64,000 bases of DNA from RYN-111 sp963760125 (lineage in GTDB: Bacteria; Actinomycetota; Actinomycetes; Mycobacteriales; SCTD01), in contig CAVXBV010000017.1 of NCBI GenBank assembly GCA_963760125.1, positions 102,609-166,608 on the forward strand, in the 5' to 3' direction. The notes beneath the pieces are model-generated. The model saw nothing but the letters and a program-made list of their open reading frames with translations. It was not told the DNA's origin and did no database searches. The number at the start of each line of letters is the position of its first letter. Positions within the stretch are counted from its first letter, which is position 1. The position numbers were made by a program, and so were the translations under genes. Shown here piece after piece: positions 41,022-49,672 of the stretch.

Positions 41022-41027
41022 TATCCT
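41022..41027 (+). promoter_or_regulatory. Candidate -10 element of the mce operon
   Basis: TATCCT fits TAnnnT. TCGGCA at 40998-41003 is a weak -35 match (4 of 6) with an 18-bp spacer. A start near 41034 would place the palindrome at 41038-41057 just downstream. Confidence 0.4.
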
Positions 41028-41039
41028 TCGGCACACACC

Positions 41040-41055
41040 TGTGAGTACGGTCACA
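41040..41055. promoter_or_regulatory. Perfect CRP-type palindrome upstream of mceG
   Basis: TGTGA-GTACGG-TCACA is an exact match to the CRP-family consensus TGTGA-N6-TCACA, as recognised by mycobacterial CRP and corynebacterial GlxR. The perfect arms extend to CCTGTGA/TCACAGG (41038-41057). It lies about 60 bp before the mceG start and downstream of the predicted -10, so repression would be the simplest outcome. The regulator is inferred. Confidence 0.65.
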
Positions 41056-41113
41056 GGCGGGCGTCGGGTCTCCGCCGCCGCACCGCGAGCAGCACGACGA
41101 AGGGGTTCTCCGA

Positions 41114-42448
41114 GTGGGCGTCGAGATCCGGGTCGAGCACCTCACCAAGCGGTTCGGGCGGCAGACCATCTGGGAGGACGTCTCACTGACCCTCCCCAAG
41201 GGCGAGATCTCCGTCCTGCTCGGCCCCTCCGGCACGGGCAAGTCGGTGTTCCTCAAGACGTTGATCGGTCTGCTGAAGCCGGAGAACGGGTCGATCATCA
41301 TCGACGGCACCGACATCACCAAGGTGAAGGAGAAGGAGCTCTACGAGGTCCGCAAGCTGTTCGGCGTGCTCTTCCAGGACGGTGCGCTGTTCGGCTCCCA
41401 GAACCTCTTCGACAACATCGCCTTCCCGTTGCGCGAGCACACCAAGAAGTCCGAGTCCGACATCAAGAAGATCGTGCTCGACAAGATGGAGATCGTCGGC
41501 CTCACCGGGGCGGAGAAGAAGCTCCCCGGCGAGATCTCGGGCGGGATGCGCAAGCGCGCCGGCCTGGCCCGCGCGTTGGTCCTCGACCCGCAGATCCTGC
41601 TGTTCGACGAGCCCGACTCGGGGCTGGACCCGGTCCGCACGGCGTACCTGAACCAACTGATCGTGGACCTGAACGCCCAGATCGAGGCGACGTTCCTCAT
41701 CGTCACCCACGACATCAACACCGCCCGCACCGTGCCGGACAACATCGGACTGCTCTACCGCCGGCACCTCGCCATGTTCGGCCCTCGCGAGATGCTGCTG
41801 TCGAGCAACGAGCCGGTCGTCCGTCAGTTCCTCAACGCCCAGCGCGAGGGGCCGATCGGCATGGCTGAGGAGAAGGACGCCGGCGAGCTCGAGTCGGAGA
41901 AGGGCATCGAGCTGGGGGCGCTGCCGCCGATCCCGGCGCAGCTGCCCACCAGCAGTGGTGAGCTCCGCAGCACCGAGCGCGCACCGGGCTCCTGGCTGCG
42001 TGAGAACGGCATCGTCCCGCCGGAGGGATCCTTCCCCGGCCTGGACCTCGTGTTCACGGGCTCCACCACGTCCACGAAGACCGCCTCCGACGTCGCCGGC
42101 ACGGTGACGACAGAGCCGGCGGGGGTGCGTGTGGTCCCCTCGGTCAGCACCGAGGAGCGCGTCGAACGCGCCCGCGCCGCTGCGGCCCGCAGCACGTCGA
42201 CCACGCCGACCACCGCTCCCAAGCCGGTGGCCAGGGCGACGAAGACCACCACGACGACCACGCCGACGCCGGCGAAGGCCACCGCGAAAGCGACGAAGGC
42301 CACCGCGAAGGCCGAGCCCAAGGCCACGAAGGTGACCGCGAAGTCCACCAAGAAGCGCACGGCGGCGGCCACCAAGACCGCCACCAAGACCGCCACCAAG
42401 ACGGCCACGAAGCGGACCACGTCCACGCGCCGGGGCACCAAGGGCTGA
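41114..42448 (+). CDS. mceG: Mce-system ABC ATPase (MceG/Mkl) with basic repeat tail
   Basis: A 444-residue ATPase that powers Mce lipid import with the YrbE permeases. Walker A is GPSGTGKS (residues about 38-45), the signature is SGGMRKRAG, Walker B is ILLFDEPDSGLDP and the switch His is in IVTHDINTA. The Mkl-type extension after the ATPase ends around residue 355. The last ~85 residues are a Lys/Thr/Ala-rich, histone H1-like tail with KATAK and TKTA repeats, not typical of the family. In M. tuberculosis the homologue mkl (Rv0655) also lies between rplL and rpoB. GTG start; it overlaps the next gene by one base. Confidence 0.92.
   Translation: MGVEIRVEHLTKRFGRQTIWEDVSLTLPKGEISVLLGPSGTGKSVFLKTLIGLLKPENGSIIIDGTDITKVKEKELYEVRKLFGVLFQDGALFGSQNLFDNIAFPLREHTKKSESDIKKIVLDKMEIVGLTGAEKKLPGEISGGMRKRAGLARALVLDPQILLFDEPDSGLDPVRTAYLNQLIVDLNAQIEATFLIVTHDINTARTVPDNIGLLYRRHLAMFGPREMLLSSNEPVVRQFLNAQREGPIGMAEEKDAGELESEKGIELGALPPIPAQLPTSSGELRSTERAPGSWLRENGIVPPEGSFPGLDLVFTGSTTSTKTASDVAGTVTTEPAGVRVVPSVSTEERVERARAAAARSTSTTPTTAPKPVARATKTTTTTTPTPAKATAKATKATAKAEPKATKVTAKSTKKRTAAATKTATKTATKTATKRTTSTRRGTKG
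42185..42448 (+). repeat. Low-complexity Lys/Ala/Thr-coding region at the 3' end of mceG
   Basis: Short units such as GCCACCAAGACC and GCGAAGGCCACC recur through this stretch, ending with tandem ACCAAGACCGCC-type copies at about 42370-42410. They encode the basic AK/TK-rich tail. Such DNA is prone to slippage, so length may differ between strains. Confidence 0.85.
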
Positions 42449-43221
42449 TGGCTGTCACCGTGCTCGCCCCCGTCCGCGGCGCCGGCGACTTCTTCGCGTT
42501 CTCGCTGGACGTCCTGCGCGGGCTGTTCAAGCGCCCGTTCCAGTTCGCGGAGTTCGTGCAGCAGGCCTGGTTCATCGCCAGCGTCACCATCTTCCCGACC
42601 GCGCTGGTCAGCATCCCGTTCGGCGCCGTCCTGGCGCTCCAGATCGGCAACCTCACCAAGCAGATCGGTGCCCAGAGCTTCACCGGGGCTGTGGCCGTCC
42701 TCGGCGTCGTCCGCGAGGCGAGCCCCATCGTGACGGCCCTGCTCATCGCTGGGGCCGGCGGCTCGGCGATCTGCGCCGACCTGGGCTCCCGGAAGATCCG
42801 CGAGGAGATCGACGCCATGGAGGTGCTCGGCGTCAGCCCGCTGGCCCGTCTGGTCGTGCCTCGCGTGCTCGCCTGCATGCTCGTTGCCGTCTTCCTCAAC
42901 GGCATGGTCGCCGTGGTCGGCGTCATGGGCGGCTACTTCTTCAACGTCATCCTCCAGGGCGGTACGCCGGGGGCCTACCTGGCGTCGTTCACGGCGCTGG
43001 CCCAGCTCCCCGACCTCTACGTCGGGGAGATCAAAGCGGCCATCTTCGGGCTCATCGCCGCGCTCGTGGCGGCGTACAAGGGCCTGAACGCCAAGGGCGG
43101 CCCCAAGGGCGTCGGCGACGCCGTCAACCAGAGCGTCGTCATCAGCTTCATGCTGCTGTTCCTCACGAACTTCATCATCACCGCGATCTACTTCCAAGTC
43201 GTCCCCCAGAAGGGCGGCTGA
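42448..43221 (+). CDS. yrbEA: Mce-system permease YrbEA (MlaE family)
   Basis: A 257-residue MlaE-type ABC permease with about five to six helices. The MlaE motif SPIVTALLIAGAGGSAICAD and the following EEIDAMEVLGVSPLARLVVP are diagnostic. It pairs with the second YrbE to form the membrane channel between MceG in the cytoplasm and the MceA-F proteins outside. TGATG junction with mceG. Confidence 0.94.
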   Translation: MAVTVLAPVRGAGDFFAFSLDVLRGLFKRPFQFAEFVQQAWFIASVTIFPTALVSIPFGAVLALQIGNLTKQIGAQSFTGAVAVLGVVREASPIVTALLIAGAGGSAICADLGSRKIREEIDAMEVLGVSPLARLVVPRVLACMLVAVFLNGMVAVVGVMGGYFFNVILQGGTPGAYLASFTALAQLPDLYVGEIKAAIFGLIAALVAAYKGLNAKGGPKGVGDAVNQSVVISFMLLFLTNFIITAIYFQVVPQKGG

Positions 43222-43222
43222 C

Positions 43223-44098
43223 ATGGCGGTCTCCTCCGGCACTCCCGTGCCACCGATCCTCACCGCGCCGCTGCGCTTCCTGCAGCGCCTCCTCGCGTCG
43301 GTCCTCGGGATGCTCGACGACCTCGGCGCGCAGCTGTCGTTCTACGCGCGCTCGTTCGGCTGGACCTACCGCGTCGTCCTCCGCTACAAGAAGGAGGTCG
43401 TGCGCCTGCTGGCCGAGGTCTCCCTCGGTTCCGGGGCGCTGGCGCTGGTCGGCGGAACGATCGGTGTCATCGCGTTCCTCACGTTCTTCACCGGCACCGA
43501 GGTCGGGCTGCAGGGCTACGCCGCGCTCAACCAGCTCGGCACGGCCAACTTCACCGCGTTCCTGTCGGCCTACTTCAACACGCGGGAGATCGCGCCGCTG
43601 GTGGCCGCTCTCGCCCTGTCGGCGACGGTCGGCTGCGGCTTCACCGCCCAGCTCGGCGCCATGCGGATCTCCGAGGAGGTCGACGCGCTCGAGGTCATGG
43701 GCGTGCCCTCGCTGCCGTTCCTGGTCACGACGCGGATGATCGCCGGCTTCATCGCGGTCATCCCGCTGTACGTCGTGGGTCTGCTCTCGTCGTACTTCGC
43801 CGCGCGGCTCATCACCACGGGCTTCTACGGGCAGTCGACCGGCACCTACGACCAGTACTTCCAGCAGTACCTCCCGCCGATCGACGTGATCTACAGCTTC
43901 ATCAAGGTGATGATCTTCGCGGTGATCATCATCTTGATCCACTGCTACTACGGCTACTACGCCAGCGGCGGGCCGGCCGGAGTGGGCGTCGCCGTGGGTC
44001 GCGCGGTCCGTACCGCCATCGTGGCCGTGAACGTCATCGACTTCTTCCTCTCGCTCGCTATCTGGGGCGCGACGACAACAGTCAGGATCGCCGGCTGA
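43223..44098 (+). CDS. yrbEB: Mce-system permease YrbEB (MlaE family)
   Basis: A 291-residue MlaE-type permease, partner of YrbEA. The MlaE core reads PLVAALALSATVGCGFTAQL then EEVDALEVMGVPSLPFLVTT. It has a longer N-terminus than YrbEA with a cytoplasmic basic helix. It starts one base after yrbEA and ends overlapping mceA (TGATG). Confidence 0.94.
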   Translation: MAVSSGTPVPPILTAPLRFLQRLLASVLGMLDDLGAQLSFYARSFGWTYRVVLRYKKEVVRLLAEVSLGSGALALVGGTIGVIAFLTFFTGTEVGLQGYAALNQLGTANFTAFLSAYFNTREIAPLVAALALSATVGCGFTAQLGAMRISEEVDALEVMGVPSLPFLVTTRMIAGFIAVIPLYVVGLLSSYFAARLITTGFYGQSTGTYDQYFQQYLPPIDVIYSFIKVMIFAVIIILIHCYYGYYASGGPAGVGVAVGRAVRTAIVAVNVIDFFLSLAIWGATTTVRIAG

Positions 44099-45381
44099 TG
44101 TCTGCTCCCAGCGTCATCGGGCGCGCCGCGGTCGCGAGGCGGCGACTGTCCGGCGTGGCCTTCCTCGTCATCGTGGGGCTGCTCATCACCTTGACGATCG
44201 CGATGTACCAGAAGAAGTTCACCGAGGTCGTGCGGGTGAACCTCGAGACGGATCGCATCGGCAACCAGCTGTCAGCTCCCGCCGACGTGAAGATCCGCGG
44301 TGTCCTGGTCGGCGAGGTGCGCAAGGTCAGGTCAAAGGGCCAGGGCGCCACGATCGAGCTCGCGCTCAAGCCGGAGAAGATCGGGGCCATCCCGTCGAAC
44401 GTACGGGCCCAGCTGATCCCCAAGACCCTGTTCGGGGAGAAGTACGTCCTGCTGGTCCTTCCCGACGCCCCGTCCGACGGTCACCTGGAGGCCGGCGACG
44501 TCATCCCGCAGGACCGCTCGACGACCGCGCTGGAGACCGAGCGAGTCATCGACGACCTGATGCCGCTGCTGCAGAGCCTGCGGCCCGAGGAGCTGTCCCG
44601 GACTCTGAACGCGCTGTCGACCGCGTTGCGGGACCGCGGCGACAAGCTCGGCAACAACTTCGCGAACGCTGGCGCCTACTTCGCGCGGCTCAACCCCTCG
44701 CTCCCGACGTTGGCGCAGGACATGCAGGGGCTGGCCGACTTCGCGAACAACACCGCCGACGCGACGCCCGCCCTGCTGGCGTTCCTGGACAACTTCTCGG
44801 CCAACAGCCGCAACCTGGTGGCGGAGAAGGCCTCGCTCGACACGTTCCTGCGGGAGACGACCACGTTCGCCCGCAGCGCGCAGACCATCCTGGCCACGAA
44901 CGAGCGACGTTTGACCCTGCTGGCCCGGGACTCGTTGCCCTCGCTGAACCTGTTCGCGCGCTACTCGCCCGAGTACCCCTGCCTCCTCAAGGCGCTCACC
45001 GTCTACGGCCCGATCGTGGAGCGCACGTTCGGTGGGCTGCAGCCGGGGCTGCACATCACCGTCGAGGCCACGCGGGACAACGGGACCTACACGCCGGGGC
45101 AGGAGCCGAAGTACCGCGACAACCGCGACCCCTACTGCAACGGGCTGCCCAAGCCGGCGGTGCCCCAGGGCGATGCCTCCTTCGACGACGGCTACCGCGA
45201 CAGCACGACGCCCACCTCGTTCGCGAGGGCCTCGCGCTTCCTGGACCCGACCTCCGGCCCCGACGCGGCGGTCGCGGCGGTCGCGGCGCCGGTGCTGGAC
45301 GTGCCGGTGGATCGGGTCCCTGACCTGGTGACGATGCTGCTCGGCCCGGTGGCCGCAGGGAACACGGTGGGGCTCACGTGA
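44098..45381 (+). CDS. mceA: MCE family protein MceA
   Basis: A 427-residue substrate-binding tunnel protein. An N-terminal signal-anchor helix (about residues 18-36) is followed by one MCE/MlaD domain (LETDRIGNQLSAPADVKIRG, LVGEVRKV, then QLIPKTLFGEKYVLL). After it come helical repeats with LxxLL-type heptads and a cysteine-bearing C-terminal domain. Predicted to lie outside the membrane and to assemble with MceB-F as a hetero-hexameric tube. Confidence 0.92.
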   Translation: MSAPSVIGRAAVARRRLSGVAFLVIVGLLITLTIAMYQKKFTEVVRVNLETDRIGNQLSAPADVKIRGVLVGEVRKVRSKGQGATIELALKPEKIGAIPSNVRAQLIPKTLFGEKYVLLVLPDAPSDGHLEAGDVIPQDRSTTALETERVIDDLMPLLQSLRPEELSRTLNALSTALRDRGDKLGNNFANAGAYFARLNPSLPTLAQDMQGLADFANNTADATPALLAFLDNFSANSRNLVAEKASLDTFLRETTTFARSAQTILATNERRLTLLARDSLPSLNLFARYSPEYPCLLKALTVYGPIVERTFGGLQPGLHITVEATRDNGTYTPGQEPKYRDNRDPYCNGLPKPAVPQGDASFDDGYRDSTTPTSFARASRFLDPTSGPDAAVAAVAAPVLDVPVDRVPDLVTMLLGPVAAGNTVGLT

Positions 45382-46364
45382 AGACGACCGGCGCACTGAT
45401 CAAGCTCATCGTCTTCATGGTGGTGACGTCCTTCCTGACGTTCATCCTCGCGGCGACGATCGGCAACTTCGGCGTGGGCTCCAGCACGAAGTACCACGCC
45501 CAGTTCAGCGACGTCACAGGTCTGCTGCCCGGCAACGAGGTGCGGACTGCCGGCGTCAAGGTCGGCAAGGTCGACAAGATCGAGCTCAAGGGCAAGCTCG
45601 CCGACGTGACCTTGTCGCTCGAAGGCGACCGGCGGCTCACCGAGGGCAACATCCTGCAGCTGCGCTACCGCAACCTGGTCGGAGAGCGGTACGTCGCGGT
45701 CGTCGAGGGGACCGGCTCCGCCGAGCCCATGAAGCCCGACTCCACGGTCCCGCTGGCGCGCACCAAGAACGCCCTGGACCTCACCGTGCTGTTCAACGGC
45801 TTCCGGCCGCTGTTCCAGGCGCTCGACCCCAAGACCGTCAACGAGGTCAGCTTCGAGATCGTGAAGACGCTCCAGGGCGAGGGCGGCACGATCGACACGC
45901 TGCTCGCACGCACGGCCTCCCTCACCACGACGCTGGCGAACAAGGACGCGGTCATCGGCCGGGTGATCGACAACCTCACGCTGGTGCTGAACACGCTGGA
46001 CAGCCGCGACACCCAGCTCAACGACCTGATCACCCAGCTGCGCCGGCTCGCGGCGGGCTTCGCCGCGGACCGCAAGACCATCGGGGCCTCGATCGCCGGC
46101 ATCGGAGACCTCACCGACGCGACGACGAGCCTGCTGGTCGACATCCGACCCGGCCTCCAGGGCAACATCGCGAGCCTGCAGAAGCTGGCCAAGAACCTCG
46201 ACGACAACAAGGCCGTGGTGGACGGGGTGCTGCAGCGGCTGCCGGACAAGCTGAACCGGATCATCGCGACGGCGACGTACGGCGGCTGGTTCAACTTCTA
46301 CCTGTGCGGCCTCGAGGCGGACGGCGTCCAGCTCGTCAACAGCGCTCCGCGGTGCCAGAAGTGA
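45378..46364 (+). CDS. mceB: MCE family protein MceB
   Basis: A 328-residue MCE protein. One N-terminal anchor helix (LIKLIVFMVVTSFLTFILAA), then the MCE domain with FSDVTGLLPGNEVRTAGVKV and LRYRNLVGERYVAV, then a long helical region and a short C-terminus with a Cys pair. GTG start overlaps the mceA stop. Confidence 0.92.
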   Translation: MKTTGALIKLIVFMVVTSFLTFILAATIGNFGVGSSTKYHAQFSDVTGLLPGNEVRTAGVKVGKVDKIELKGKLADVTLSLEGDRRLTEGNILQLRYRNLVGERYVAVVEGTGSAEPMKPDSTVPLARTKNALDLTVLFNGFRPLFQALDPKTVNEVSFEIVKTLQGEGGTIDTLLARTASLTTTLANKDAVIGRVIDNLTLVLNTLDSRDTQLNDLITQLRRLAAGFAADRKTIGASIAGIGDLTDATTSLLVDIRPGLQGNIASLQKLAKNLDDNKAVVDGVLQRLPDKLNRIIATATYGGWFNFYLCGLEADGVQLVNSAPRCQK

Positions 46365-46374
46365 GGGGCCGGCG

Positions 46375-47361
46375 ATGACACCGTTCCGGGAGAGGAACAA
46401 GACGATCATCGGCGCCATCGGGCTGCTGCTGATCCTCACGCTGGTGGGCGGTGCGTTCAAGACCGACTCCCTGCCGATCATCGGTGGCGGCAAGGTCTAC
46501 TCCGCCGACTTCAGCGAGGCCGCCGGCCTGCAGAACCGGGACGAGGTCCGCATCGCCGGGGTCAAGGTCGGCAAGGTCGTCGGCATCGGCCTCGAGCAGG
46601 ACCACGTCGTCGTGAAGATGCGGATCAAGGGCGCCGACCTCGGTCGCCTGACCCGCGCGGAGATCCGCATCAAGACCGTCCTCGGGCGCAAGTACATCTC
46701 CCTCGAGTCCGACGGGGACGGCAGCCTGGACCCGGACACGCACATCCCCACGACGCGCACCAAGGCGCCCTTCGACATCTCGCCTGCCTTCCAGAAGCTG
46801 GCGGACACCGTCGGGGGGATCGACACGACCCAGCTCGCCGCGTCGTTCACCACGCTGGCGGACGACTTCCGCAACAGCCCGGACGACGTCAAGGCCTCCC
46901 TCAACGGGCTGTCCCGCCTCTCGGCGACGATCGCCTCCCGAGACGCGAAGCTGCGGACGCTGCTCGACCGGGCCCAGGGCGTCACGGAGACGCTCGCCGG
47001 TCGCGACCAGGACCTGGTCGGCTTCCTCAAGGACAGCGACCTGGTGCTCCAGGAGCTCCGGCTGCGCCGCGAGGCCATCCACCGGCTCCTGACCACGACG
47101 ACGGCGCTGTCCAACCAGCTCATCGCGCTGGTCCGCGAGAACCGCTCCAGCCTGCAGCCCGCGCTCGCCAGCCTGCGCAACGTCTCCGCCGTGCTGCGCA
47201 AGAACCAGGACAACCTCGACAAGAGCCTGCAGGAGCTCGCGCCCTTCGTGCGCGTCTTCGCCAACAACCTGGGCAACGGTCGCTGGTTCGACACCTACGT
47301 CTACAACCTCACCAATCCCTCGGGCTTCGCCCCGTGCACCAACCCGGACGGGTGTTTCTGA
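46375..47361 (+). CDS. mceC: MCE family protein MceC
   Basis: A 328-residue MCE protein with one N-terminal anchor helix (TIIGAIGLLLILTLVGGAF). The MCE domain includes FSEAAGLQNRDEVRIAGVKV and KTVLGRKYISLES. The helical region follows, and the C-terminus ends PSGFAPCTNPDGCF with a Cys pair similar to that of MceB. It starts 10 bp after mceB. Confidence 0.92.
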   Translation: MTPFRERNKTIIGAIGLLLILTLVGGAFKTDSLPIIGGGKVYSADFSEAAGLQNRDEVRIAGVKVGKVVGIGLEQDHVVVKMRIKGADLGRLTRAEIRIKTVLGRKYISLESDGDGSLDPDTHIPTTRTKAPFDISPAFQKLADTVGGIDTTQLAASFTTLADDFRNSPDDVKASLNGLSRLSATIASRDAKLRTLLDRAQGVTETLAGRDQDLVGFLKDSDLVLQELRLRREAIHRLLTTTTALSNQLIALVRENRSSLQPALASLRNVSAVLRKNQDNLDKSLQELAPFVRVFANNLGNGRWFDTYVYNLTNPSGFAPCTNPDGCF

Positions 47362-48497
47362 TGAGCCAGCACCCGCGGCAGCCCCGCCAGGCAGGGCGGC
47401 GCGCCCTCGCCCTCACGGCGTCGGTCGCCGTGCTCTCCTCCGTGGCCGCCTGCAACCCGTTCGGCGGTGGCAGCACCAAGCAGTTCTCCGCCGACTTCGA
47501 CCGCGCGATCGGCGTCTACGTCAACAGCGACGTCCGCGTGCTCGGTGTGAAGATCGGCAAGGTCACCAAGATCACGCCGCAGGGCACCAAGGTCCACGTC
47601 GACATGGAGTACGACGCGTCGTACAAGATCCCGGCCGACGCGAAGGCGGTCCTGCTCGCGCCGTCGATCGTCAGCGACCGCTACGTCCAGCTGACCCCGG
47701 TCTACAGCAGTGGGCCGACCCTGCCGGACAAGACCAACATCGGGCTCGAGGACACCACCCAGCCCGTGGAGCTCGACGAGATCTACAAGAACCTCGACCA
47801 GCTCAACGTCGCCCTCGGCCCGGACGGCGCGAACAAGAACGGTGCCCTCAGCGACCTGCTGAAGGTCTCGGCAGCCAACCTCGACGGCAACGGAGCCGCG
47901 CTGAACGGCACGCTCAGCGGGCTGTCCAAGGCCATCAAGACCCTCGCCGACTCGCGCAGCGACCTGTTCTCCACCATCGGCAACCTGCAGGACTTCACGA
48001 CCACCATCCGCAACAACGACGGCACCGTGCGCCGGTTCAACACCGACCTCGCCCAGGTGGCCGCTCAGCTCAACGGAGAGCGCGACGACCTGGCCCTCGC
48101 CGTCAAGCAACTGTCTGTCGCGCTCGCCGAAGTCGCCACCTTCGTCCGTGAGAACAAGGACAACCTCACGGCGAACGTCACCGACCTGGCGTCCGTGACC
48201 AAGGTCCTGGTCACCCAGCAGCGGGCGCTGCGCGAGTTCCTCGACACCGCTCCGACGGCCCTGTCGAACCTCCAGCTGGCCTACAACTCGAAGTCCGGCA
48301 CGCTCGACACCCGCGACAACAGCGCCGGTCAGGGCGGTCCTGCCGGGGTCCTGTGCAACCTGCTGGGCGTCGCCGGGCAGTCACCGACCGCCTGCAACGA
48401 GACCCTGGGCGGGATCCTTCCGCCGCTCCCTCCACCGACGGCGAAGCAGAGCGCCTACGACAGCTCCCTCGGCGGCATCCTGGAGGTGCGGTCATGA
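47361..48497 (+). CDS. mceD: MCE family lipoprotein MceD
   Basis: A 378-residue MCE protein. The N-terminus is Arg-rich and hydrophobic and ends in lipobox VAAC with the lipidated Cys at position 31, so this subunit is predicted to be a lipoprotein. The MCE domain has FDRAIGVYVNSDVRVLGVKI and LLAPSIVSDRYVQL. ATG at MSQHPRQPRQ shares its A with the mceC stop (TGATG). Fourth in gene order, hence MceD. Confidence 0.9.
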   Translation: MSQHPRQPRQAGRRALALTASVAVLSSVAACNPFGGGSTKQFSADFDRAIGVYVNSDVRVLGVKIGKVTKITPQGTKVHVDMEYDASYKIPADAKAVLLAPSIVSDRYVQLTPVYSSGPTLPDKTNIGLEDTTQPVELDEIYKNLDQLNVALGPDGANKNGALSDLLKVSAANLDGNGAALNGTLSGLSKAIKTLADSRSDLFSTIGNLQDFTTTIRNNDGTVRRFNTDLAQVAAQLNGERDDLALAVKQLSVALAEVATFVRENKDNLTANVTDLASVTKVLVTQQRALREFLDTAPTALSNLQLAYNSKSGTLDTRDNSAGQGGPAGVLCNLLGVAGQSPTACNETLGGILPPLPPPTAKQSAYDSSLGGILEVRS

Positions 48498-49672
48498 GCC
48501 GCCGACTGCTCCGCCTGCCGGCCCTGCTCGTGGTCGGCACGCTCGCCCTGTCCGGCTGCACGTTCCGCGGGGCGGCGAGCTTCCCCCTCCCGGGTGGGGT
48601 CGGGGGCAGCGGCTACCAGGTGAAGATCGAGTTCGACGACGTCCTCGACCTCGTCCCGCAGTCGGCCGTGAAGGTCAACGACGTGACGGTCGGCACCGTC
48701 AAGGACATCGCGCTGTCCACCGGTGGCTACACCGCGGTCGTGACCGTCGCGATCAAGGACGACGTGGTGCTCCCGGAGAACGCCACGGCCGAGCTGCGTC
48801 AGACCTCGTTGTTGGGTGAGAAGTTCGTCAGTCTCGAGGTGCCGACCGACCAGACCGGACGGCTGCGGGCGGGGATGTTCATCGGCAAGGAGCGCACGCG
48901 GCGCAACGCCGACATCGAGGAGGTCCTGGGCGCGCTGTCGCTCGTCCTCAACGGGGGCAGCCTCGAGCAGCTGCAGATCATCAACAGCGAGCTCACCAAG
49001 GCGCTCAAGGGGCGTGAGCCCGAGGTCCGGGCCTTCCTGCAGCAGCTGAACGGCTTCGTCGGTGGCCTCGACGCCCAGAAGGGGCAGATCGTCAACGCCC
49101 TCGACGGGCTCGACCGTCTCACGGCCAAGCTCGCCGCGTCGCGGCGCACCCTGGACGTCGCCCTGCGCGACATCCCGAACGGCGCGGCCGTCCTCGCGGA
49201 CGAGCGGGCTCAGCTCACCCGGGTCCTCGCGGGGCTGAACAACCTGGGCACGGTTGCCACGCGGGTCATCGCGGCCACCAAGCAGAACACGGTGGCGGAC
49301 CTGAAGGCGCTGCAGCCGATCCTGTCCCAGCTCGCGGTCGCCGGGTCGGACCTGCCGAACGCCCTCGAACTGCTCACGACCTACCCGTTCCCGAGGACCG
49401 TGGCCCTGCCGAACGGCAAGGGCGGCATCCGCGGCGACTACGCCAACCTGTTCATCACCGTCGACACGAGCCTGCAGGACCTGCTCGACAACCTCACGGG
49501 CGGGGCCGTCCCCCTTCCCGGCGCCGGCGCGGGGACGCCAGCGGTCCCCGCCGTCCCTCGTGCACCCGGAGCGCCCGCTGTGCCGACCCTGCCGCTGAAG
49601 CTGCCCGGTCTCGACGCCCCGGCGCTCGGTGACTCCGACCTGGCCCGCCTGCTGTTCGGAGGCCTCGCATGA
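48494..49672 (+). CDS. mceE: MCE family lipoprotein MceE
   Basis: A 392-residue MCE protein with a clear lipoprotein signal: RRLLRLPALLVVGTLALSGC, lipidated Cys22. The MCE domain (DDVLDLVPQSAVKVNDVTVG, RQTSLLGEKFVSLE) is followed by helical repeats and a Pro/Ala-rich C-terminus. MceE (LprK-type) is the usual lipoprotein of mycobacterial mce operons. ATGA overlaps with both neighbours. Confidence 0.92.
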   Translation: MSRRLLRLPALLVVGTLALSGCTFRGAASFPLPGGVGGSGYQVKIEFDDVLDLVPQSAVKVNDVTVGTVKDIALSTGGYTAVVTVAIKDDVVLPENATAELRQTSLLGEKFVSLEVPTDQTGRLRAGMFIGKERTRRNADIEEVLGALSLVLNGGSLEQLQIINSELTKALKGREPEVRAFLQQLNGFVGGLDAQKGQIVNALDGLDRLTAKLAASRRTLDVALRDIPNGAAVLADERAQLTRVLAGLNNLGTVATRVIAATKQNTVADLKALQPILSQLAVAGSDLPNALELLTTYPFPRTVALPNGKGGIRGDYANLFITVDTSLQDLLDNLTGGAVPLPGAGAGTPAVPAVPRAPGAPAVPTLPLKLPGLDAPALGDSDLARLLFGGLA

